From contig CAYRAF010000026.1 of NCBI GenBank assembly GCA_964422195.1, forward strand, positions 1 through 16,777: a stretch of DNA of 16,777 nt, written 5' to 3'. Each line of letters opens with the position of its first letter. Positions within the stretch are counted from its first letter, which is position 1. Positions 1-5,020 of the stretch are shown piece after piece. The position numbers and the translations under genes are program-made. Below the pieces are notes generated by a model, which saw only the letters and a list, made by a program, of their open reading frames with translations, made no database searches and had not been told where the DNA came from. Origin of the DNA: CALVUP01 sp964422195. GTDB taxonomy: Bacteria; Bacillota_I; Bacilli_A; RF39; UBA660.

Positions 1-58
1 CCGATTCTGGGTCAGACTGGTTCGGGCAATAAGTCCGCTGGTTGGAAGGGCACGTGGT
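1..58. other. GC-rich segment foreign to the rest of the window
   Basis: The first ~58 bases are about 57% G+C, while everything downstream is strongly AT-rich. From about base 59 the reading frame of serS becomes recognisable (F-K-D-Q-I-I-K-K-D-E-L-P), but the residues encoded upstream in that frame (ending L-V-G-R-A-R-G-K) do not match the conserved T-x-E-x-P-x-T-N-x-x region expected just before it in seryl-tRNA synthetases. The likely explanation is a chimeric join, leftover adapter or vector sequence, or mis-assembly at a contig end. A real insertion boundary cannot be excluded. I do not recognise the sequence itself. Confidence 0.6.
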
Positions 59-618
59 AAATTTAAAGATCAAATTATAAAAAAAGATGAGCTTCCAATT
101 AATATGACATCTTATTCACCATGTTTTAGAAAAGAGGGTGGATCTCATGGATTGGAAGAGAGAGGATTATATAGAGTACATCAATTTGAAAAACAAGAAA
201 TGATAGTTATTTGTGAACCAGAGGAATCTTTTGATTGGTATGAAAAATGTGGAAATTGACAGTAGAGATTTTTAGAAATTTTGATATACCAGTTAGACAA
301 TTAGAATGTTGTAGTGGTGATTTAGCTGATTTAAAAGTAAAATCTTGTGATATAGAAGCTTGGTCTCCAAGACAAAAGAAATATTTTGAAGTAGCAAGTT
401 GTTCTAATTTAGGTGATGCTCAAGCTAGAAGACTTGGTATTCGTACAAAAGGGGATAAAGGAACATATTATTTACATACTCTAAATAATACAGTAGTTGC
501 AACTCCTAGAGGATTAATTGCTTTAATTGAAAACAATTATCAAGAGGATGGATCTATAAATATACCTAAAGTATTACAACCATATATGGGTGGAAAAACA
601 AAAATAGAAGCAAAATAA
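59..618 (+). CDS. serS: Seryl-tRNA synthetase, C-terminal part, interrupted by a one-base frameshift
   Basis: Class II aminoacyl-tRNA synthetase that charges tRNA-Ser with serine in the cytoplasm. Only the C-terminal half of the catalytic domain is present. Visible are motif 2 (S-P-C-F-R-K-E-G-G-S-H-G, then R-G-L-Y-R-V-H-Q-F-x-K-Q-E-M), the C-C-S-G-D and W-S-P-R-Q-K-K-Y-F-E-V-x-S-C-S-N-L-G-D segments, and motif 3 (N-N-T-V-V-A-T-P-R-G-L-I-A-L-I-E-N). The frame running from ~59 stops at TGA 257-259. The rest continues in another frame from 247. One additional A in the five-A run at 243-247 would restore W-Y-E-K-M-W-K-L-T-V-E-I-F-R, so this is a one-base deletion: a true pseudogenising mutation or a homopolymer sequencing error. 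The stop codon (616-618) lies in the loop of the terminator shared with gpsA. Confidence 0.88.
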
Positions 619-632
619 TTGCTTCTATTTTT
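600..632. terminator. Bidirectional terminator shared by serS and gpsA
   Basis: A near-perfect 14-bp stem (600-613 with 619-632; core TAGAAGCAA/TTGCTTCTA) closes a 5-nt loop, AATAA, that contains most of the serS stop. T-rich tracts follow on the plus strand and also on the minus strand (TTTTTGTTTTT), so it can end both convergent transcripts. The gpsA stop codon (625-627) lies inside the right arm. Only six bases separate the two stop codons. Confidence 0.85.
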
Positions 633-1599
633 TATTTTTTAAAAATAATAATATATCTTTTGGACTTTTATCTTTAAATATAATATCGTGTATTAATCCA
701 ATAATTGGAAGATCTATTCTTTCTTTTTCTAATAAAACTTCTAGAGCTTTTAATGTATATACACCTTCTATAGTATTATTGTCTAAATAATTATCAATTT
801 CTTTTTTATTAGTCTGTTTGCCAATTAGTTTACCAAAGGAAAAATTTCTACTAGACGTTGATGTACATGTTAGTAAAAAATCTCCAAATCCTGCATAAGA
901 CATTATTGTATTACCATCTCCTCCAAGTTTTTGAATTAAATATCTTATATCATTTAATGATTCTGTTAAAAACATTGCTTTAGTAGAATCAGATGCATTA
1001 ATACCATCTAAAATACCAGCAGCAATTGCTAATACATTTTTTATAGAACCGCATATTTCAACACCTAAAACATCATTAGTTTTTCTTAATTTTAAATACT
1101 TATTTGCAAGTAAATTTTCAATAAAGTCCATTGTTTGATTATCAGTACTTGCAATAGATAATCCACAAGTTTCTTTCATAGCTAAATGTATGGCAAATGT
1201 TGGACCAGAAATGACAGCTATTTTGTCAGTTTTAATAATTGATTTAACAATGCTACTTACAAATAAAAGACTATTTTGATCAATTCCTTTAGATGCTATT
1301 AAGATTGGTTGATTTTTATAATACTCTTTAATTTCTTGAGTAATACTTCCTACAAATTTAGTAGCTACTCCAATTACTATTAAATCAGTATTATCTAAAG
1401 CATCTTTTAAATTAGTTGTTAACTTTATATCATCATATATTTTTATATCTTTTAAGTAATTGTCATTTTTTCTGTATTTTTTTAATACTTCAATTTCTTC
1501 AGGAACTTTACTGTATATAGTAATATCCCTAGTATTTTCATAAAACATAAAGGAAAGAGCTATTGAATATGCTCCTGCACCTATAATTGTAACTTTCAT
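625..1599 (-). CDS. gpsA: NAD(P)H-dependent glycerol-3-phosphate dehydrogenase
   Basis: Reduces dihydroxyacetone phosphate to sn-glycerol 3-phosphate, the backbone for phospholipid synthesis; cytoplasmic, 324 residues. The N-terminus has the Rossmann motif V-T-I-I-G-A-G-A-Y-S (family form GAGSWGTA). Further on are I-S-G-P-T-F-A, the K-N-V-L-A-I-A-A-G-I segment with the catalytic lysine, and the signature D-S-T-K-A-M...S-Y-A-G-F-G-D-F-L-L-T-C-T-S...S-R-N-F-S-F-G. I chose the ATG at 1599 because it follows GGAGGG at the correct distance. A longer frame reaching 1629 would add ten unconserved residues. It is transcribed divergently from the wall hydrolase gene, and their promoters share a direct repeat. 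Confidence 0.95.
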   Translation of the reverse strand: MKVTIIGAGAYSIALSFMFYENTRDITIYSKVPEEIEVLKKYRKNDNYLKDIKIYDDIKLTTNLKDALDNTDLIVIGVATKFVGSITQEIKEYYKNQPILIASKGIDQNSLLFVSSIVKSIIKTDKIAVISGPTFAIHLAMKETCGLSIASTDNQTMDFIENLLANKYLKLRKTNDVLGVEICGSIKNVLAIAAGILDGINASDSTKAMFLTESLNDIRYLIQKLGGDGNTIMSYAGFGDFLLTCTSTSSRNFSFGKLIGKQTNKKEIDNYLDNNTIEGVYTLKALEVLLEKERIDLPIIGLIHDIIFKDKSPKDILLFLKNKK

Positions 1600-1619
1600 A
1601 TTTTCCCTCCAATAATAAT

Positions 1620-1648
1620 ATGATAACATAGTTATATAAATGCTGCAA
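1620..1648 (-). promoter_or_regulatory. Promoter of gpsA
   Basis: On the minus strand, TTGCAG (1648-1643) and TATCAT (1625-1620) are separated by 17 bp, 20 bp ahead of the gpsA start. The -35 lies within the left copy of the 13-bp direct repeat. Confidence 0.55.
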
Positions 1649-1668
1649 ATTTGACTATAAATGCTGCA
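1635..1668 (+). repeat. Direct repeat TATAAATGCTGCA, 21-bp period, in the divergent promoter region
   Basis: TATAAATGCTGCA occurs at 1635-1647 and again at 1656-1668. The 21-bp period is two helical turns, so a bound protein would see both copies on the same DNA face. The left copy covers the gpsA -35. The right copy lies between the -35 and -10 of the wall hydrolase promoter. Placement suggests a tandem operator acting on both genes; no regulator is identified. Confidence 0.55.
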
Positions 1669-1679
1669 TATGATATAAT
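1651..1679 (+). promoter_or_regulatory. Strong promoter of the glucosaminidase-like gene
   Basis: TTGACT (1651-1656), a 17-bp spacer, and a perfect TATAAT (1674-1679), followed by a leader of about 30 nt. The spacer contains the second copy of the TATAAATGCTGCA repeat. Confidence 0.8.
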
Positions 1680-1714
1680 ATAGATGTTTTCAGGTAAGAA
1701 AAGGTATGGTGAAT

Positions 1715-2413
1715 ATGGAAATAGAACACTCGAAAAAGGCTCTTACTTTTATTGGTATTATTATACTTATAATGAGTCTATTTGTGGTATATCAAGGATC
1801 ATCTAGTGATCTTACGAATGAAAAGGAAACATGTAGTAATAGAAATGCTGTTATGGCATCTGTTAAAAGTGTTAGTTCTAGTAAAACTTGCACAAAAGAG
1901 AATAATAATGATAATAAAAAAACTTCTATAAAAAAAGAAGTTATAAATAGTGTTAATAATGTAACTGCTGTAGATGTAGTTGATGTTAAGTTAGTAGAAG
2001 AAAAGGTTTGGGATAATTTAACATTAGAACAATTAACTGATAAACTTGATAGATCTTTAAATTCTAATTTAAAGGGAAAAGGTTATATATTTGCTAATTA
2101 TACTAAAGAAACAGGACTTGATCCATATCTTGCAGTAGCAATAGTACTAGAAGAAAGTGGTTGTTCTTATGCATGTAGTGCATTAGTTAACTCTTGTAAT
2201 AATGTTGCAGGTATCAAAGGTAATGGTAGTTGTAATGGATATCAAGGTTATTCTTCTTTAGATGAGGGAATAAAATCATATTTAAAATATTTATATAATG
2301 ATTATTATAAAAAAGGATTAAAAACACCTGAAGACATTAATCCAATTTATGCAGAAAATGCAGATTGGGCATATAAAATAAGAAATTATATGGATTATGT
2401 AAAGAGCAGATAA
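1715..2413 (+). CDS. Membrane-anchored glucosaminidase-like peptidoglycan hydrolase
   Basis: Probably cleaves glycan strands of the cell wall from outside the membrane. An N-terminal hydrophobic segment (about residues 9-26) has no clear signal-peptidase site, so it is likely an anchor. A low-complexity Ser/Asn/Lys linker follows. The C-terminal ~130 residues resemble the FlgJ/glucosaminidase family: G-L-D-P-Y-L-A-V-A-I-V-L-E-E-S-G with the presumed catalytic Glu (E146 or E147), then N-N-V-A-G-I-K-G and Y-S-S-L-D-E-G-I-K-S-Y. Four cysteines lie in the domain (C150, C154, C161, C173) and two in the linker, unusual for this family. I prefer the ATG at 1715 (AAAGG about 10 nt upstream) over the ATG at 1706. 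The exact bond cleaved is not determinable here. Confidence 0.75.
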   Translation: MEIEHSKKALTFIGIIILIMSLFVVYQGSSSDLTNEKETCSNRNAVMASVKSVSSSKTCTKENNNDNKKTSIKKEVINSVNNVTAVDVVDVKLVEEKVWDNLTLEQLTDKLDRSLNSNLKGKGYIFANYTKETGLDPYLAVAIVLEESGCSYACSALVNSCNNVAGIKGNGSCNGYQGYSSLDEGIKSYLKYLYNDYYKKGLKTPEDINPIYAENADWAYKIRNYMDYVKSR

Positions 2414-2424
2414 GCTCTTTTTTT
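2401..2424 (+). terminator. Terminator of the glucosaminidase-like gene, stop codon in loop
   Basis: Stem AAAGAGC (2401-2407) pairs with GCTCTTT (2414-2420). The 6-nt loop AGATAA contains the TAA stop. A T tract runs to 2424. Confidence 0.8.
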
Positions 2425-2428
2425 AGTC

Positions 2429-2448
2429 AAAAAAAAAGCCTCTAGGCT
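2429..2448 (-). terminator. Terminator of the small membrane protein gene
   Basis: On the minus strand, AGCC (2448-2445), loop TAGA and GGCT (2440-2437) are followed by nine T residues. The hairpin starts inside the stop codon. It sits back to back with the plus-strand terminator at 2401-2424. Confidence 0.7.
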
Positions 2449-2701
2449 AGTCAGTGTCAATTTTACCAGTGATGTATGTTGCAACCATTGTAGTTCCAAT
2501 ATATATTATAAATATTGGTACTAAATAGATAGAAACTTCCAATCTTAAACTTGCATCAATAATTCCCATACCATCTACAAATAAGAACGCAAGTAGTATA
2601 GCCCCTAAAAAGCTCATAACCAATCCAATAACAATACTACCAATTATCAATGCTTTTTTGTTCATAATAATAGTTTCAACTTCATTTTTTTTCTTTTTCA
2701 T
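2447..2701 (-). CDS. Small two-helix membrane protein, unknown function
   Basis: 84 residues that I do not recognise. A basic N-terminus (M-K-K-K-K-N) precedes two hydrophobic stretches at about residues 17-41 and 53-77, with a short polar tail G-K-I-D-T-D. This predicts a helical hairpin with both ends in the cytoplasm. Translation is well supported: AAGGTGGTGAT lies 3-4 nt ahead of the ATG at 2701, and an exact TATAAT (minus strand, 2734-2729) lies upstream, though the -35 is weak. A proper terminator follows the stop. It stands alone, convergent with the wall hydrolase gene. Confidence 0.7.
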   Translation of the reverse strand: MKKKKNEVETIIMNKKALIIGSIVIGLVMSFLGAILLAFLFVDGMGIIDASLRLEVSIYLVPIFIIYIGTTMVATYITGKIDTD

Positions 2702-2829
2702 AGTATCACCACCTTACCCTATATTAGCATTATAACATACTTTTTTAATTTTTGTTATATAAATTCAAAAATATGTTTTAAATAAGAAAAAAATTAGAAT
2801 AAATACATATTATTATATAGGTGAACATT

Positions 2830-3903
2830 TTGAAAAAAATAGGTTTGTTTTTATTGTTATTAATTATGCCAACTGTTACTTTTGCTTTATCAGATACATC
2901 TATATCTAGTATTGTTATGGATATGAATAGTAAAAGAATACTATATAAAAATAATATTAATGAGGTAAGATCAGTTGCTTCTATATCCAAGGTTATGACT
3001 GCGGTTATTGCCATAGAAAATTCTAATATGGATGATATAGTTACTGTAGGTGAAGAAATATTACCAATATACGGAAGTAATATTTATTTAAGTGTTGGTG
3101 AAAAAATAAGTATGAAAGATTTACTATATGGTCTTCTTCTTAGAAGTGGTAATGATGCTGCAGTAGTTATTGCAAATTACGTTAGTAAAAATGAAGAAGA
3201 ATTTGTAAAATTAATGAATAATAAGGCTAAACAGTTAGGTATGAAAAACACTAAATTTACTAATTCTCATGGCCTTGATGAAGAGGTAGAAGGAAATAGC
3301 TCAACTGCTTATGATATGGCTCTTTTATCCAGTTATGCTAATAAATATGAAATATATAGAAAAATATCTGGTACCAGGAAATATACTACTAAAAGTGATA
3401 TAAAATCTTATATTTGGTATAATAGAAATAAATTACTTTCTAAATACGATTTTGCAACTGGTGGAAAGAATGGGTATACTCCAAAAGCAGGCAGGACTTT
3501 AATAACAACTTCTGAAAAAGACAGTCTGTCACTTACAGTAGTAACTTTAAATGATAATAACGAATATGATACACATATTTCATTGTATGATTATGTATAT
3601 GAAAATTATAAAAACTACAAATTAATAGATAATAAAGACTTTGATATAGATAGCGATTATAAAGATAGTACTCTTTATATAAAGAAATCATTTTCATATC
3701 CTATGACAAATGAGGAATATAAAAATAGTAAAGTTACTATTACATTAGATACAAATAAAAAACATAAGAATAATGATAAAGTTGGTATTGTAAGAGTAAT
3801 GCTATATGATGATGTGTTATTTTCTGAAGATGTATATATTAAAATTCCGAATAAAAAAAGTTTCTTTAATGGTTTTAAGAGTTGGTTAAAGAAAATATTT
3901 TAA
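2830..3903 (+). CDS. dacA: D-alanyl-D-alanine carboxypeptidase (peptidase S11, DacA/PBP5 type)
   Basis: Trims the terminal D-Ala from peptidoglycan pentapeptides at the outer face of the membrane. Residues 1-19 form a signal peptide (M-K-K-I-G then a Leu-rich core, cleavage near T-F-A). Active-site motifs are S-I-S-K (S51/K54) and S-G-N (106-108). The third motif reads K-N-G (213-215, in T-G-G-K-N-G-Y-T-P-K-A-G-R-T-L) rather than the usual K-T-G. A ~90-residue C-terminal domain ends in a basic amphipathic tail (K-S-F-F-N-G-F-K-S-W-L-K-K) suited to membrane docking. The start is probably TTG at 2830, since AGGTGA (2819-2824) is ideally spaced for it; the GTG at 2821 lies inside that ribosome binding site. 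No separate terminator follows; read-through would end at the hairpin at 4022-4049. Confidence 0.9.
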   Translation: MKKIGLFLLLLIMPTVTFALSDTSISSIVMDMNSKRILYKNNINEVRSVASISKVMTAVIAIENSNMDDIVTVGEEILPIYGSNIYLSVGEKISMKDLLYGLLLRSGNDAAVVIANYVSKNEEEFVKLMNNKAKQLGMKNTKFTNSHGLDEEVEGNSSTAYDMALLSSYANKYEIYRKISGTRKYTTKSDIKSYIWYNRNKLLSKYDFATGGKNGYTPKAGRTLITTSEKDSLSLTVVTLNDNNEYDTHISLYDYVYENYKNYKLIDNKDFDIDSDYKDSTLYIKKSFSYPMTNEEYKNSKVTITLDTNKKHKNNDKVGIVRVMLYDDVLFSEDVYIKIPNKKSFFNGFKSWLKKIF

Positions 3904-3913
3904 TTATATGAAT

Positions 3914-3942
3914 TTGCATAAAAGTTAACTATATGTTATAAT
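3914..3942 (+). promoter_or_regulatory. Promoter of the putative antitoxin RNA
   Basis: TTGCAT (3914-3919), a 17-bp spacer and a perfect TATAAT (3937-3942). Transcription should start near 3949. No translatable frame with a ribosome binding site follows before the terminator at 4022-4061, so the product is expected to be a non-coding RNA. Confidence 0.75.
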
Positions 3943-3970
3943 GAATATGTCAAGGAAACTTGCATACAAT

Positions 3971-4012
3971 AAAAAAGGATATATCTAATTTGCTTAAGGT
4001 TAGATGTACTCC
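3971..4012 (-). terminator. Terminator of the putative toxin mRNA (inside the antitoxin RNA region)
   Basis: Read on the minus strand, the SL2 sequence (GGAGTACATCTAA at 4012-4000 with TTAGATATATCC at 3988-3977, one bulge and one A/C mismatch) is followed by TTTTTTATTG (3976 downward). This would end a toxin mRNA about 85 nt after its stop codon. Confidence 0.65.
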
Positions 4013-4021
4013 AAATTGGTA

Positions 4022-4061
4022 CCCTAATACTCAAGTTTGAGTGTTAGGGTTTGTTCTATTT
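4022..4061 (+). terminator. Terminator of the antitoxin RNA (and probably of dacA read-through)
   Basis: CCCTAATACTC (4022-4032) pairs with GAGTGTTAGGG (4039-4049), extendable by A-T pairs into the loop. TTTGTTCTATTT follows. The same bases lie just 3' of the toxin stop codon on the other strand. Confidence 0.8.
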
Positions 4062-4133
4062 AAACAGTATTATAAATACTAAGATAAATAGGAGGATGAT
4101 TATAATAAATTGAGATAATTCTCTTTTAGTCAT
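4056..4133 (-). CDS. 25-residue hydrophobic peptide, putative type I toxin
   Basis: The start is M-T-K-R-E-L-S-Q, followed by 16 almost purely Ile/Leu/Phe/Val residues (9-24) and a terminal Lys: one transmembrane helix with a charged N-terminus. This is the size and style of type I toxins such as ShoB, TisB or Ibs, although no sequence family is recognised. Translation is strongly supported by AAGGAGGTGAT (4148-4138), an 11-nt exact complement of the 16S rRNA 3' end, 8 nt from the ATG when counted from GGAGG. It also has its own promoter, a leader that hides this site in a hairpin, and a 3' UTR overlapped by an antisense RNA with its own promoter. The locus sits between dacA and rluB on the chromosome. 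Alternatives are a small membrane-protein regulator or a leader peptide. Growth inhibition is inferred. Confidence 0.7.
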   Translation of the reverse strand: MTKRELSQFIIIILLFILVFIILFK

Positions 4134-4142
4134 AAACATCAC

Positions 4143-4168
4143 CTCCTTTTTATTTTATTAAAAAGGAG
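4143..4168 (-). promoter_or_regulatory. Hairpin sequestering the toxin ribosome binding site
   Basis: A perfect 10-bp inverted repeat, CTCCTTTTTA (4143-4152) and TAAAAAGGAG (4159-4168), encloses a 6-nt loop. In the minus-strand mRNA the 3' arm contains AAAAAGGAG, the core of the Shine-Dalgarno, so translation should be blocked until the stem opens. Neither strand has a T tract after it, so it is not a terminator. Confidence 0.7.
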
Positions 4169-4181
4169 AACACCTAACACT
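4168..4181 (-). promoter_or_regulatory. Toxin 5' UTR segment complementary to its own 3' UTR
   Basis: The mRNA segment AGTGTTAGGTGTTC (4181-4168) can pair with GAACAAACCCTAACACT (4056-4040), which begins at the last base of the stop codon. That gives nine consecutive pairs (AGTGTTAGG/CCTAACACT) plus five more after a 3-nt bulge. Such 5'-3' fold-back keeps several known type I toxin mRNAs (hok, aapA1) inactive when full length. Confidence 0.55.
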
Positions 4182-4201
4182 AATTAAATATATCCATAAT
4201 T

Positions 4202-4230
4202 ATTATACTATATGTAAACTTAATAAACAA
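4202..4230 (-). promoter_or_regulatory. Promoter of the putative toxin gene
   Basis: On the minus strand, TTGTTT (4230-4225), a 17-bp spacer and a perfect TATAAT (4207-4202). The predicted start is near 4195, giving a ~60-nt leader. It is back to back with the rluB promoter; the two -35 elements are 10 bp apart. Confidence 0.65.
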
Positions 4231-4240
4231 TATAATTAGC

Positions 4241-4269
4241 TTGTGTTTTTTATATTTTTTTAATATAAT
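4241..4269 (+). promoter_or_regulatory. Promoter of rluB
   Basis: TTGTGT (4241-4246), a 17-bp spacer and TATAAT (4264-4269). The expected start, near 4276, is at the ribosome binding site itself (CAGGTG, 4275-4280), so the leader is only about 10 nt. Confidence 0.65.
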
Positions 4270-4285
4270 AAGTGCAGGTGATACT

Positions 4286-5008
4286 ATGGAACGTTTACAA
4301 AAGGTAATTGCTTCTTCTGGGGTTTGTTCTAGAAGAAAAGCAGAAGAATTAATAAAACAAGGCAAAGTAAAAGTTGATGGAAAAGTTATAACAGAAATGG
4401 GAATTAAAGTTACATCTAAAAACAAAGTAGAAGTAGATGGTGTATTGCTTTCACAAGAAGATAAAGAATATTATATTTTAAATAAACCAAGAGGTGTTGT
4501 ATCAACTGCTAGTGATGAAAAGGGAAGAAAAAGTGTTGTTGATTTAATAGAAACAGATAAACGTATATATCCAGTTGGAAGATTAGACTATGATACTACC
4601 GGATTGTTAATATTAACAAACGATGGAGAATTTGCTAATATGCTAATGCATCCAAAAGGAGAGATAGATAAAGTTTATGTTGCTAAAGTAAAAGGTGTTG
4701 CTAAAGCAGAACATGTTATTCCTATGGAAAAAGGTGTAGTAATTGATGGTAGGAAAACTTCAAAAGCAAAAGTAAAAGTAAGAAGTGTAGATTTAAAAAC
4801 AAATACTTCAATTGTAGAAGTAATAATTCATGAAGGACGTAATCATCAAGTAAAGAAAATGTTTGAAGCAGTTGGACTTGATGTAATAAAACTAAAAAGA
4901 GAAAGATATGCTTTTCTTACACTTAAAGGATTACAATCAGGTGATTATAGAAAATTAAATGCTAAAGAGATAAAACAATTATACGCTTTAGTAAATAATA
5001 ATAAATAG
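4286..5008 (+). CDS. rluB: 23S rRNA pseudouridine synthase, RluB/RsuA family
   Basis: Isomerises a uridine of 23S rRNA (U2605 in E. coli RluB) to pseudouridine during large-subunit maturation. 240 residues. An S4 RNA-binding domain occupies about residues 1-48 (R-L-Q-K-V-I-A-S-S-G-V-C-S-R-R-K-A-E). The synthase domain has Y-I-L-N-K-P-R-G-V and the catalytic motif G-R-L-D-Y-D-T-T-G-L-L-I-L-T-N-D-G (D101), then H-E-G-R-N-H-Q-V-K-K-M-F. The ATG at 4286 follows AGGTG; an upstream in-frame ATG at 4241 lies in the promoter. The family also contains RsuA (16S rRNA); RluB is the usual Gram-positive assignment. The stop overlaps the ribosome binding site of the next gene. Confidence 0.93.
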   Translation: MERLQKVIASSGVCSRRKAEELIKQGKVKVDGKVITEMGIKVTSKNKVEVDGVLLSQEDKEYYILNKPRGVVSTASDEKGRKSVVDLIETDKRIYPVGRLDYDTTGLLILTNDGEFANMLMHPKGEIDKVYVAKVKGVAKAEHVIPMEKGVVIDGRKTSKAKVKVRSVDLKTNTSIVEVIIHEGRNHQVKKMFEAVGLDVIKLKRERYAFLTLKGLQSGDYRKLNAKEIKQLYALVNNNK

Positions 5009-5020
5009 GAGAGTTTGGTA

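Larger units (their letters stand above)
3949..4061 (+). ncRNA. Putative type I antitoxin: ~110-nt antisense RNA with three hairpins
   Basis: Between the promoter above and an intrinsic terminator I can fold three stem-loops. SL1 (3951-3962) is CAAG-GAAA-CTTG, with a GNRA tetraloop at the 5' end. SL2 (3977-4012) has 12 pairs, with one G·U and one bulged C, around the loop TTTGCTTAAGG. SL3 (4022-4049, CCCTAATACTC with GAGTGTTAGGG) is followed by TTTGTTCTATTT and is the terminator. The RNA is convergent with, and complementary to, the 3' end of the small hydrophobic peptide gene (4056-4133, minus strand) and its 3' UTR, an overlap of about 85-90 nt. This is the arrangement of the B. subtilis pairs bsrG/SR4 and txpA/RatA. 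No known RNA family is recognised. Function is inferred from architecture. Confidence 0.65.

Noticed and set aside
247..259. Programmed frameshift in serS
   Set aside because: The A run is short, there is no downstream pseudoknot or internal Shine-Dalgarno visible, and serS is not known to be frameshifted; a sequence error or mutation is simpler.
2778..3014. Minus-strand open frame of 78 codons
   Set aside because: Shadow of the dacA signal peptide and active-site region; hydrophobicity is a reflection of the coding strand.
4013..4061. T-box riboswitch suggested by TTGGTACCC just before a terminator hairpin
   Set aside because: TGGTACC resembles the T-box core, but the transcript has only ~70 nt before it, no stem I or specifier loop, and no aminoacyl-tRNA or amino acid gene follows on that strand.
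3949..4061. Known small RNA classes (6S, SRP RNA, tracrRNA, preQ1 riboswitch)
   Set aside because: None of their conserved cores is visible; the convergent peptide gene explains the architecture better.
4180..4425. Minus-strand open frame of 81 codons
   Set aside because: It is antisense to the 5' end of rluB, has no ribosome binding site or family similarity, and overlaps the toxin and rluB promoters.
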